From an uncultured Sphingomonadales bacterium (GTDB lineage Bacteria; Pseudomonadota; Alphaproteobacteria; Sphingomonadales; Sphingomonadaceae), in the NCBI GenBank assembly GCA_903893935.1, contig CAITOD010000599.1:1-5422 (forward strand): a stretch of 5,422 nucleotides of DNA, written 5' to 3'. The position numbers and the translations under genes are program-made. The notes beneath the pieces are model-generated. The model did no database searches. It was not told where the DNA came from and saw nothing but the letters and a program-made list of their open reading frames with translations. This document shows positions 1 to 5,422 of this stretch, piece after piece (position 1 is the first letter of the stretch; every line of letters starts with the position of its first letter).

Positions 1-758
1 GCGTGCCCACCGCGCGGATCATCGGCAAGGCGGCGGCCGAAAACATCGTGCCGTTCACCGCCGAACTCGGCGGCAAGTCGCCGCTCCTCGTGTTTGCCGA
101 TGCCGATATCGACGCGGCAGCGAAAAAGGCCGCCGGGCAATACGACGACAGCGGCCAGGTGTGCATGGCGGGCACGCGGATCATTGTCGAAGAGCGCGTG
201 AAGGACGCATTCCTCGAAAAATTCCATGCATACGCCGATGCGCATGTGCTGGGCGACAGCCGCGATCCCGCAACCACGATGTCGGCGCTGATCCACCCGC
301 GCCATGTCGAACGCGTGCTTGGATTTATCGAACGCGCGCGCGCAGCCGGCGATACGATCGTGCGTGGCGGGCGTGTGTGGAAAGAAGGCGCCAACTGGAT
401 CGAGCCGACGCTGATCGTGCCCAGGGACAACAATGCCGAAGTCGTCCAGAACGAAGTGTTCGGACCGGTCTTGACCTTCCAGACGTTCCGCGACGAAGCC
501 GAAGGCGTCGCTCTGGCCAATTCGACCGCCTATGGCCTGTCGGGCATTGTCTATACCGGCAGCGCCGAACGCGCTGAGCGGGTGGGGCGCGCGGTGCGCG
601 GCGGCACCGTCTGGGTCAACACGTTTCTGGTGCGCGATCTGACCGCACCGTTCGGCGGGATCGGCATTTCGGGCATCGGCCGCGAAGGCGGCGATTACGC
701 GCTCGATTTCCACTCGGACCTGAAAACGCTGCAAATCCTCGAAGGCAGCGTTGCCTGA
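1..758 (+). CDS. NAD(P)+-dependent aldehyde dehydrogenase, C-terminal part (5' end outside window)
   Basis: The reading frame is open from the left edge (frame starting at base 3) to a TGA at 756-758, giving 251 visible residues; the family is usually about 480-500, so about half is missing. Bases 1-2 (gc) would end a Ser or Gly codon, fitting the family's GS-x-xT/AR turn. Visible landmarks, numbered from the valine at base 3: general-base Glu21 in FTAELGGKSP, nucleophile Cys54 in SGQVCMAG (33 residues later, the normal spacing), and Glu151 in NEVFGPV, which contacts the nicotinamide ribose in this family. The C-terminal stretch FGGIGISGIGREGGDYALDF resembles the hydroxymuconic-semialdehyde/HpaE-XylG branch, but betaine-aldehyde-type or broad aromatic-aldehyde enzymes share this signature, so the substrate is open. 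It oxidises an aldehyde to a carboxylate in the cytoplasm. All visible catalytic residues are intact. It is convergent with htpG; its operon partners lie outside the window. Confidence 0.93.
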   Translation, partial: VPTARIIGKAAAENIVPFTAELGGKSPLLVFADADIDAAAKKAAGQYDDSGQVCMAGTRIIVEERVKDAFLEKFHAYADAHVLGDSRDPATTMSALIHPRHVERVLGFIERARAAGDTIVRGGRVWKEGANWIEPTLIVPRDNNAEVVQNEVFGPVLTFQTFRDEAEGVALANSTAYGLSGIVYTGSAERAERVGRAVRGGTVWVNTFLVRDLTAPFGGIGISGIGREGGDYALDFHSDLKTLQILEGSVA

Positions 759-766
759 AATTGAAT

Positions 767-866
767 TCCTCCCCCAACGGGGGAGGGGGACCGCCCCCTT
801 CGGCTGCTGCTTGCGCAGCCGCTCAGGGTAAATTGCGCCAAAGGCGCAAGGTGGTGGAGGGGTCTT
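767..866 (+). repeat. Left copy of the hairpin module, with about 60 bases of extra internal sequence
   Basis: This copy starts with TCCTCCCC, continues through GGGGAGGGGGACC (780-792) and ends with GGTGGAGGGGTCTT (853-866). The right copy, read on the other strand, has only 9 bases between the same two blocks, whereas this one has 60 (793-852). The extra segment holds its own hairpins: CGGCTGC (801-807) with GCAGCCG (815-821), nested inside CCCT (796-799) with AGGG (825-828), and TTGCGCC (833-839) with GGCGCAA (843-849) around an AAA loop. It could be a second repeat type inserted into the first, or simply a longer variant of the module. Confidence 0.65.
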
Positions 867-870
867 GCCG

Positions 871-882
871 CATTGCGCAATG
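871..882. repeat. 12-base perfect palindrome at the centre of the composite repeat
   Basis: CATTGCGCAATG is its own reverse complement and sits in the 30-base centre between the two module copies. It may extend the cruciform or hairpin, be a remnant of the junction where the two copies met, or be a protein-binding site. Nothing in the sequence decides between these. Confidence 0.4.
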
Positions 883-896
883 TCGCGTCCGGCCGA

Positions 897-945
897 AAGA
901 CCCCTCCACCAGCTTCGCTGGTCCCCCTCCCCGTGCCGGGGAGGA
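897..945 (-). repeat. Right copy of the hairpin module, compact form
   Basis: Read on the minus strand, this copy is TCCTCCCC, a short loop, GGGGAGGGGGACC, then AGCGAAGCT and GGTGGAGGGGTCTT. It forms two local hairpins: 926-932 with 938-944 (7 bp, 5-base loop), and ACCAGC (908-913) with GCTGGT (917-922) around a TTC loop. It begins directly after the htpG stop, so the htpG transcript would carry it as the first structure of its 3' untranslated region. Confidence 0.7.
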
Positions 946-2832
946 TCAGCCTAGCGCTTTGGTCAGCACGCGGCCCAGCCGGTCGGCGAAAGCGCGGATG
1001 TCTTCGGGCAGTTCGCCATCGGCGATGCGCGCTTCGTCGAGCAGCAAGTGCGCGCCATCGGCCTTGAGCGCGGCGTCATCGGGCAGGGCGGCGAGCCGGG
1101 TGACCAGATCGTGGCGCGGGTTGAGTTCGAGCACCGGTTTGGCGCCGCGCGGGGTCTGGCCGCTTGCCGCGAGCAGGCGCTCGAGCTGGCGATCCATGCC
1201 GCTTTCGCTCGCCACCAGGCAGGCCGCACTGGTGGTCAGCCGGTCCGACGCGCGCACGTCGGAAACCGCATCGCCCACGCATTGCCGAACAAAGGCGATG
1301 AAGGCATCGGCTTCGGGCGCGGCGGGGGCCATGCCTTCGGTGCCGTCGAGCGTCGGGATCAGCCCGAGATCGGCGAGGCCCTGCGTGACCGATTTGAACG
1401 GTTTGCCTTCGTAATCGATGCCCGAAGCCGCCCAGAAGCTGTCCACCGGATCGGTCAGCAGCAGCACTTCGAGCCCGCGTGCAAAAAACCCTTCGATCTG
1501 CGGGCTGCTCGCCAGCCGCTCGCGATCGGGGCCGGTGGCGTAATAGATCGCGGTCTGGTTGTCGCGCATGCCCGCGACATAGTCCTCGAGCGAGCGCCAG
1601 CTGTCGCCGCCGCTGGTGGTGCGGAACCGGGCAAGGCCGAGCAGCGTCTCGCGCCTGCCATAGTCCTCGTAGATTCCTTCCTTGAGCACGGCGCCGAACG
1701 TGTCCCAGAACGCAGCATATTTGTCTGCATCGCTTTGCGACAGCTTGTCGAGTTCGCTCAGCACGCGGTTGGTCACGCCTTTGGTGATCGCGGCGAGCAG
1801 CGGGCTCTGCTGGATCATTTCGCGCGACATGTTGAGCGGCAAGTCGGCCGAATCGACCAGCCCGCGCACAAACCGCAGATAGCGCGGCAGCACTTCGGCT
1901 TCGTCGGTGATGAACACGCGGCGGACATAGAGCTTCATCCGCCCGCTGCGATCGGGGTCGAACAAGTCGAACGGCCGGCTTTCGGGCACGAACGCCAGCA
2001 CGGTGTATTCGTGCTTGCCTTCGGCGCGGTAATGCAGGGTCAGCGCCGGGACATCGAACTGGCCCGCCGCGCTGCGATAGAAATCGGTGTATTCTTCGGG
2101 CGTGATATCGGCCTTGGCGCGCGTCCACAGCGCGCTGCCGTCGGTCACTTCGCCCGCTTCGCCATCGGGCTTGTCGAAGAGCGTGATCGGCACCGGCACA
2201 TGGCCCGATTGCGCGCGGATGATCCGTTCGACCGCAAAGCGTTCGGTATACTGGGTCGCATCTTCCTTCAGATGCAGCACCACGCGCGTGCCTTGCGCCG
2301 GGGCTTCGTCGAGCGCCACCGGCGCGATGCTGTAGGTGCCCAGCCCGTCCGATGACCAGCGATGCGCCTGGTCGGTGCCCGCGCGGCGCGAAGTGACATC
2401 GACGCTGTCGGCCACCATGAACGCCGAATAGAAGCCGACCCCGAACTGGCCGATCAGCTGCGGGCTTTCGCCGTCTTTGGCGGCGGCGAGCTTGTCCATG
2501 AACGCGCGCGTGCCCGATCGCGCGATCGTGCCCAGTGCTTCGATCATGTCGGCTTCGGTCATGCCGATGCCGTTGTCGGCCACTGTCAGCCGGCGCTGGT
2601 CGGCATCGAGCGTGATGGTGATGCGCGGCAAATCGTCGCTTGCGAGCGACGGATTGGCGTGGGTTTCATAGCGCAGCTTTTCGCAGGCATCGGCGGCATT
2701 GGCGATCAGTTCGCGCAGGAACACGTCGCGGTCGGAATAGACCGCATGCACCATCAGGTGCAGCAACCGGGCGACATCGGCTTCGAAAACGCGCGTTTCG
2801 GGAGCGGGTGCGTCAAGCGTGGTTTCGGTCAT
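946..2832 (-). CDS. htpG: Molecular chaperone HtpG (bacterial Hsp90)
   Basis: ATP-dependent cytoplasmic dimeric chaperone that remodels client proteins, commonly with DnaK, during heat and other stress. The 628 residues match the usual HtpG length. The N-terminal GHKL ATPase fold is complete: RELIANAADACEKLRY (catalytic Glu41, Mg-binding Asn45), DNGIGMT (Asp86), IARSGT (103-108) and the lid GQFGVGFYSAF (128-138). The middle domain has WTRAKADITPEEYTDFY (236-252) and LNMSREMIQ, with Arg337 corresponding to the gamma-phosphate-contacting Arg336 of E. coli. YEGKPFKSV marks the end of the middle domain, followed by the C-terminal dimerisation domain. I chose ATG at 2832-2830 because the upstream in-frame GTG (2847-2845) lies inside the likely ribosome site AGGTGA (2849-2844) and homologues begin MTE. 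A sigma-32-like promoter lies just upstream. No frameshift or missing catalytic residue is seen. Confidence 0.97.
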   Translation of the reverse strand: MTETTLDAPAPETRVFEADVARLLHLMVHAVYSDRDVFLRELIANAADACEKLRYETHANPSLASDDLPRITITLDADQRRLTVADNGIGMTEADMIEALGTIARSGTRAFMDKLAAAKDGESPQLIGQFGVGFYSAFMVADSVDVTSRRAGTDQAHRWSSDGLGTYSIAPVALDEAPAQGTRVVLHLKEDATQYTERFAVERIIRAQSGHVPVPITLFDKPDGEAGEVTDGSALWTRAKADITPEEYTDFYRSAAGQFDVPALTLHYRAEGKHEYTVLAFVPESRPFDLFDPDRSGRMKLYVRRVFITDEAEVLPRYLRFVRGLVDSADLPLNMSREMIQQSPLLAAITKGVTNRVLSELDKLSQSDADKYAAFWDTFGAVLKEGIYEDYGRRETLLGLARFRTTSGGDSWRSLEDYVAGMRDNQTAIYYATGPDRERLASSPQIEGFFARGLEVLLLTDPVDSFWAASGIDYEGKPFKSVTQGLADLGLIPTLDGTEGMAPAAPEADAFIAFVRQCVGDAVSDVRASDRLTTSAACLVASESGMDRQLERLLAASGQTPRGAKPVLELNPRHDLVTRLAALPDDAALKADGAHLLLDEARIADGELPEDIRAFADRLGRVLTKALG

Positions 2833-2843
2833 GGCAATCGGTT

Positions 2844-2849
2844 TCACCT
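2844..2849 (-). promoter_or_regulatory. Ribosome binding site of htpG (decides the start)
   Basis: AGGTGA on the minus strand ends 11 bases before the ATG at 2832. The spacing is slightly long, but there is no better candidate. It overlaps the alternative GTG start at 2847-2845, which argues against that start being used. Confidence 0.55.
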
Positions 2850-2875
2850 ATCGCAGGAAGTTGACGGCTGCGCCC

Positions 2876-2906
2876 GAAATGGCCTCGCGCCCGCGCGGTT
2901 TCAAGG
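2876..2906 (-). promoter_or_regulatory. Predicted sigma-32 (RpoH) heat-shock promoter of htpG
   Basis: On the minus strand the -35 box CCTTGAAA (2906-2899) matches the heat-shock core CTTGAAA exactly. It is followed, after a 14-base spacer, by GGCCATTT (2884-2877), which matches six of eight positions of CCCCATNT. The family spacing is about 13-15 for these boxes. Transcription would begin near 2868-2870, leaving a leader of roughly 37 bases before the ATG. This is the expected regulation of htpG in proteobacteria. The match was made by eye, without scoring against the genome background. Confidence 0.7.
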
Positions 2907-2924
2907 CAGTGCTTGCCGCGGGGA

Positions 2925-2953
2925 TTGTTTGCGACAGGTGGCGCGGGTATGCC
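2925..2953 (+). promoter_or_regulatory. Weak candidate promoter for the glycosyltransferase gene
   Basis: TTGTTT (2925-2930) and TATGCC (2948-2953) are separated by exactly 17 bases; each keeps three of six housekeeping consensus positions. Transcription would start at about 2960, almost on the ATG at 2962, so the mRNA would be leaderless or nearly so. That fits the absence of a ribosome site in front of this ATG, but the boxes are weak and could be chance. Confidence 0.2.
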
Positions 2954-2961
2954 CCCTTGCG

Positions 2962-4548
2962 ATGCCAACCGGGGGCGCTCCCATCCTTTCAGCCAGTCGA
3001 CCGTTTGCGCGGATCGGCGTGGCGCTGCTGCTCGCGGCGACAGTCGGGCTCGCGATCTGGCTGCGGCTGCGCCATGCGGCGGGCTCGATGGCGTTCGACG
3101 AAATGGCCTCGATGTATTTTTCCGGCCAGCCGTGGCGCCGCTTGTGGGGCTGGTGGATGCTGCGCGAAACCAATCCGCCGTTGTTCTATTCGCTGCTCAA
3201 GCTGTGGCGCCTGGTGGTGCCGATGGGGCACTGGCCGATGCGCGCGCTGCCGCTCGTGATCGGCTTTGCGCAATTGCCGGTGTTTGCGCATTTCGCGCGC
3301 CAGCGGCTGGGCTGGGCGGCGGCATTGCTTGGCCTGTTGCTGTTCGCGCTGTCGCCTTCGGACATTTATCAGGACGATTACTTGCGCGGCTATGGCCTTG
3401 CCCGGCTGGCGGTCATGGTGTCGTTCATCGGGCTGGTTGGAGCGCTCGAGGGGCGCTCGCGCGGCTGGCTGGTCTATGCGGGTGGCGCGGTCACGGCGAT
3501 CTATTGCCATACGACAATGGTGCTGTGGCCGGTGATCGCAACGCTGGCGGTGCTGGGCGACGCCGCACTGCGGCGCGACCGCGACTGGCGCATGCTAGTC
3601 CGGCTGCTGATCGCCGATATGGCAAGCGCGGTGCTGTCGGGCTGGGTGCTGGTCATGGCCTATGCCCAGCTCAAAAGCGCGTCTGCCGCCAATATCACCT
3701 GGCTCGAGCCGGTCAGCTGGTCCGATTTTGTGCGCTTGTGCAATCTGCAATTGCTGACCGGCGGGGAGGCGAGCGCGGGGCTGATGGGGGCGCTGGTCGT
3801 GGCCGGGATCTGGCGCGGGCGGCACGATCGCGCGGTGCGGCTGGCGATCGGCGTGGTGCTCGGCACGCTGGTATTGTTCAAGGCTGCCGATGCGATCCAC
3901 CCGATCCTGTCCGATTTCACATTGCACTGGTGCTTCAGCTTTACCGCGCTGATCGCGGCGGCGGCCTTGTGCCGCAAGCCTGCGGAAAGCAAACGGGTGC
4001 ACGCAATCCGCTGGGCCGTGGCCATAACGACGATCGCGGGGTTTGCGATTGCCGGGCTGTTCGATCTGCTGGCGGTGGATAGCAGTTTTGTGCCGCAAGA
4101 CTGGCGCCAGACCGTGCGCACCGTGGCGGCGCAGCCGGGCAGCGCCTTGCTTGCCAGCCATGAATCGATCGGGGTGGTGATCGAGCAGACCTGCCTCGTT
4201 GAATTCGGCCATCTGCCGTGCCCGTTTCCGCTGGTGGTCACGGCCGATCCCCGGCCGACCGACAACTGGGCGTTTGGCGGCTATTCGGGGCACCTGGTCG
4301 CCCTCGCCGATGCGCGCCGGGCGCTCGGCGCGGTTACCCAAGTCTATGCGTTCGAACGCTATTACTACACCCCGCTCGAACATCTCGGGCTGCATCCGGC
4401 CGCCTGGCCGCAAGTGTTCTGGGACGATGGCGAACTGGTCGGCCCGATCCCGGTGCATGCCTTCGACCCGCCGCCACCCGGCGCGCCGCCGCGCGTGCCC
4501 GACCCCGCTGCCCAGTACACCGGAGCGCCAGACAGCGGTGGCGATTAG
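2962..4548 (+). CDS. GT39/ArnT-like (GT-C fold) polytopic membrane glycosyltransferase
   Basis: Predicted inner-membrane enzyme of 528 residues that would transfer a sugar from a polyprenyl-phosphate donor on the periplasmic side; acceptor and sugar are unknown. After a first membrane helix (about 18-35) comes the acidic pair Asp46-Glu47 in MAFDEMASMYF, where GT-C enzymes keep their catalytic acid, then ETNPPLFYSLLKLW (69-82), the hallmark of the PMT_2/GT39 domain. YQDDYLRGYGLA (136-147) resembles the family's QE-x-R-x-Y loop. I count ten or eleven hydrophobic helices up to about residue 367, then a soluble, presumably periplasmic tail (about 370-528) ending in a proline-rich segment. ATG 2962 was chosen because it puts the first helix near the N-terminus; it has no clear ribosome site, and GTG 2938 is an in-frame alternative. 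The frame stays open further upstream, opposite htpG, but that part has no family features. Candidate roles include lipid A, exopolysaccharide or protein glycosylation; the neighbours do not help. Confidence 0.82.
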   Translation: MPTGGAPILSASRPFARIGVALLLAATVGLAIWLRLRHAAGSMAFDEMASMYFSGQPWRRLWGWWMLRETNPPLFYSLLKLWRLVVPMGHWPMRALPLVIGFAQLPVFAHFARQRLGWAAALLGLLLFALSPSDIYQDDYLRGYGLARLAVMVSFIGLVGALEGRSRGWLVYAGGAVTAIYCHTTMVLWPVIATLAVLGDAALRRDRDWRMLVRLLIADMASAVLSGWVLVMAYAQLKSASAANITWLEPVSWSDFVRLCNLQLLTGGEASAGLMGALVVAGIWRGRHDRAVRLAIGVVLGTLVLFKAADAIHPILSDFTLHWCFSFTALIAAAALCRKPAESKRVHAIRWAVAITTIAGFAIAGLFDLLAVDSSFVPQDWRQTVRTVAAQPGSALLASHESIGVVIEQTCLVEFGHLPCPFPLVVTADPRPTDNWAFGGYSGHLVALADARRALGAVTQVYAFERYYYTPLEHLGLHPAAWPQVFWDDGELVGPIPVHAFDPPPPGAPPRVPDPAAQYTGAPDSGGD

Positions 4549-4551
4549 GCT

Positions 4552-4875
4552 TCAGTCGGGCTTGGCATTCCGCGTCATGCTTTCGGCCATTTGCGCCAGT
4601 TGCTCTGGCGTTGCCTCCGTCTGGTAGCGCGCTTTCCATTCGGCAGCGGGCAGCCCGTGGATCACTTCGCGCGCCGCGGCTTTGTCAAGCGGCGCGCCCG
4701 CTTCGACAATCCAGTCGGCGAGGCAATTGCGGCAGAACCCGGCGAGCCCCATCAGCTCGATATTCTGCGCATCGTGCCGGTGGCGCAAATGGCGCACCAG
4801 CCGGCGGAACGCGGCGGCGGCGACGGGATCGGGCAAAGTGTCGATGGCATCGGCGGCAGGCGAATTCGTATCCAT
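4552..4875 (-). CDS. DUF1244 family protein with CxxC motif, function unknown
   Basis: Small 107-residue protein that I recognise as the DUF1244 family from its core: AAFRRLVRHLRHRHDAQNIELM (22-42 region), then LAGFCRNCLADW with Cys48 and Cys51, then REVIHGLPAAEWKARYQ. The family is largely restricted to proteobacteria and has no established biochemical role. The two cysteines could bind a metal or do redox chemistry, but a pair alone does not make a full zinc site. No signal peptide or membrane helix is seen, so it is probably cytoplasmic. ATG 4875 is chosen over an upstream in-frame TTG (4890) because GAGGA lies 8 bases before it. It is divergent from pyk, a neighbourhood I recall from other alphaproteobacteria, and its stop lies 3 bases from the stop of the convergent glycosyltransferase gene. 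The C-terminal tail (about 90-107) is polar and variable. Confidence 0.88.
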   Translation of the reverse strand: MDTNSPAADAIDTLPDPVAAAAFRRLVRHLRHRHDAQNIELMGLAGFCRNCLADWIVEAGAPLDKAAAREVIHGLPAAEWKARYQTEATPEQLAQMAESMTRNAKPD

Positions 4876-4883
4876 GCGCAATG

Positions 4884-4888
4884 TCCTC
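4884..4888 (-). promoter_or_regulatory. Ribosome binding site of the DUF1244 gene
   Basis: GAGGA on the minus strand is 8 bases before the ATG at 4875. This near-ideal spacing decides that start over the TTG at 4890, which would overlap the site. Confidence 0.7.
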
Positions 4889-5003
4889 AATCGTTTGGGG
4901 CTTGGGTTTTAAGGGGTGATGCGCCATAGCCCCGGCATCGGCGCGTGGCCACTGTCTCCATTCGACAGGGCCCATCTGTTCCGGGTGCAGATTCAGGCAA
5001 AGC

Positions 5004-5007
5004 GAGG
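5004..5007 (+). promoter_or_regulatory. Ribosome binding site supporting the GTG start of pyk
   Basis: GAGG ends 9 bases before GTG 5017. No in-frame ATG exists nearby at the N-terminus of the conserved protein, so this site supports a GTG start. Confidence 0.6.
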
Positions 5008-5016
5008 CGCAAAACC

Positions 5017-5422
5017 GTGGCGAAACCCGAACCGACACCGACCGGCAGCGCCGGCACCGCCCCGCGCGGACGCAAAGTCAAGATCCTCGCGACCGTTGGC
5101 CCGGCCAGCCGTTCGCCCGACATGCTCGAAAAGCTCTATCAGGCAGGCGTCGATGCGTTCCGCGTGAACATGAGCCATGGCGACCATGCGACGCATGCCG
5201 AAACGATCGCCGCGATCCGCGCGCTCGAAGCCCGGATCAACCGGCCGATCACCATTCTGGCCGATCTGCAAGGGCCGAAATTGCGCGTCGGCACGTTCAA
5301 GGGCGATCGCGCGGTGATCCGCCATTCGAGCCATTTCACGCTCGATCGCAACCCCGAGCCGGGCGACGAAACCCGCGTGTGCCTGCCGCATCCCGAACTG
5401 TTCGGGATTCTCAACAAGGGCC
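5017..5422 (+). CDS. pyk: Pyruvate kinase, N-terminal part (3' end outside window)
   Basis: Last step of glycolysis: phosphoenolpyruvate plus ADP gives pyruvate plus ATP, in the cytoplasm. The first 135 codons are present; the family is usually about 470-490 residues, so the rest lies beyond the right edge. Visible are GRKVKILATVGPAS (18-31), the opening of the TIM-barrel domain; Arg49, Asn51 and Ser53 in FRVNMSHGD, which bind phosphate and potassium in the family; and Asp83 in DLQGPKLRVG (83-92), leading into the lid B domain. NMSHG replaces the more common NFSHG, as I recall seeing in sphingomonad enzymes. The start is GTG 5017, with GAGG 9 bases upstream. The first 16 residues (rich in Pro, Thr, Gly and Ala) precede the conserved core and may be a disordered extension. 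The gene is divergent from DUF1244; no frameshift is seen. Confidence 0.95.
   Translation, partial: MAKPEPTPTGSAGTAPRGRKVKILATVGPASRSPDMLEKLYQAGVDAFRVNMSHGDHATHAETIAAIRALEARINRPITILADLQGPKLRVGTFKGDRAVIRHSSHFTLDRNPEPGDETRVCLPHPELFGILNKG

Larger units (their letters stand above)
767..945. repeat. Composite inverted-repeat element filling the aldehyde dehydrogenase/htpG gap
   Basis: The whole spacer between the two convergent genes is palindromic at several levels. Bases 767-774 pair with 938-945, 780-792 pair perfectly with 920-932 (GGGGAGGGGGACC, 13 bp), and 853-866 pair perfectly with 897-910 (GGTGGAGGGGTCTT, 14 bp). It therefore reads as two head-to-head copies of one module with a 30-base centre. 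Each outer arm also folds locally: 768-775/779-786 (8 bp, loop AAC) and 926-932/938-944 (7 bp). The element runs up to the htpG stop codon. No T-run follows any stem, so it is not a classical intrinsic terminator, although its position between two gene ends suits a bidirectional terminator or RNA 3'-end stabiliser. Similar G/C-rich hairpin repeats are, as I recall, common between genes of sphingomonads. Confidence 0.8.
4876..5016. other. Divergent spacer between the DUF1244 gene and pyk, with a bulged hairpin
   Basis: These 141 bases must hold the start signals of both genes. I see no convincing -35/-10 pair for either direction; TTGGGT (4902-4907) and CATAGC (4925-4930) have 17-base spacing on the plus strand but keep only three of six positions each. 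An imperfect hairpin is visible: GGCC (4947-4950), a bulged A, CTGTC (4952-4956), a 7-base loop, then GACAGGGCC (4964-4972). If it is transcribed with pyk it would lie about 45 bases before the start codon. Confidence 0.4.

Noticed and set aside
768..786. Hairpin CCTCCCCC/GGGGGAGG as an intrinsic terminator of the aldehyde dehydrogenase gene.
   Set aside because: The stem is strong, but it is followed by GGGACC and more G/C, not a T-run, so I annotate it as part of the repeat and not as a terminator.
761..1414. A Ser/Arg/Ala-rich plus-strand open frame starting in the intergenic repeat and running over the 3' part of htpG.
   Set aside because: It is built from repeat sequence and antisense htpG, with no domain and no plausible ribosome site.
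1048..2355. A 435-codon open frame on the plus strand opposite htpG.
   Set aside because: It lies wholly inside an intact, clearly recognised htpG on the other strand. Its composition (His/Arg/Gly/Ala-rich, no domain) is typical of antisense frames in GC-rich genes with few stop codons.
2861..2889. TTGACG at 2861-2866 as a plus-strand -35 box for the glycosyltransferase gene.
   Set aside because: The bases 17-18 downstream are CTCGCG/TCGCGC, with no resemblance to a -10 box.
2362..2961. A 200-codon upstream extension of the glycosyltransferase frame, running antisense to the 5' part of htpG.
   Set aside because: The translated extension has no membrane helices or family motifs and overlaps htpG and its promoter. 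The homologous part begins with the membrane helix after ATG 2962.
3595..4458. A long minus-strand open frame opposite the glycosyltransferase.
   Set aside because: It mirrors a gene with good motifs on the plus strand and has no recognisable domain, so it is treated as a composition artefact.
4875..4885. TGCGCAATGTC, also present at 874-884 in the composite repeat, as a shared motif.
   Set aside because: An 11-base match near a start codon with no surrounding similarity is plausible by chance in a window of this size and composition.

Overview
The window is high-GC, gene-dense bacterial chromosome that looks alphaproteobacterial, most likely a sphingomonad (Novosphingobium/Sphingomonas type). 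The reasons are strong C/G third-position preference, a DUF1244 protein beside pyruvate kinase, the RVNMSHG variant in that pyruvate kinase, and a G/C-rich hairpin repeat of the CCCTCCACC...GGTCCCCCTCCCC kind. The genus is inferred from memory and was not tested by any search.

Layout from left to right: (1) the 3' two thirds or less of an aldehyde dehydrogenase gene (+), cut by the window edge; (2) a roughly 185-base intergenic stretch filled by a composite inverted repeat, two head-to-head copies of a hairpin module; (3) htpG (-), the Hsp90 chaperone, convergent with the dehydrogenase; (4) a 129-base divergent spacer with a good match to a sigma-32 (RpoH) heat-shock promoter facing htpG; (5) a polytopic GT-C/GT39-like membrane glycosyltransferase (+); (6) a small DUF1244 CxxC protein gene (-), convergent with the glycosyltransferase and with only 3 bases between the two stop codons; (7) a 141-base divergent spacer; (8) the first 135 codons of pyruvate kinase (+), cut by the right edge.

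Neighbouring genes alternate in direction (+, -, +, -, +), so no two adjacent genes can share a simple operon inside this window. The genes cover unrelated housekeeping tasks: aldehyde oxidation, protein folding under stress, envelope glycosylation and glycolysis. I see no mobile element, CRISPR array, tRNA, rRNA or toxin/defence module, and nothing I could honestly call a new biological system. The items most worth a second look are the composite repeat between the dehydrogenase and htpG, the heat-shock promoter of htpG, and the small uncharacterised DUF1244 gene divergent from pyk.
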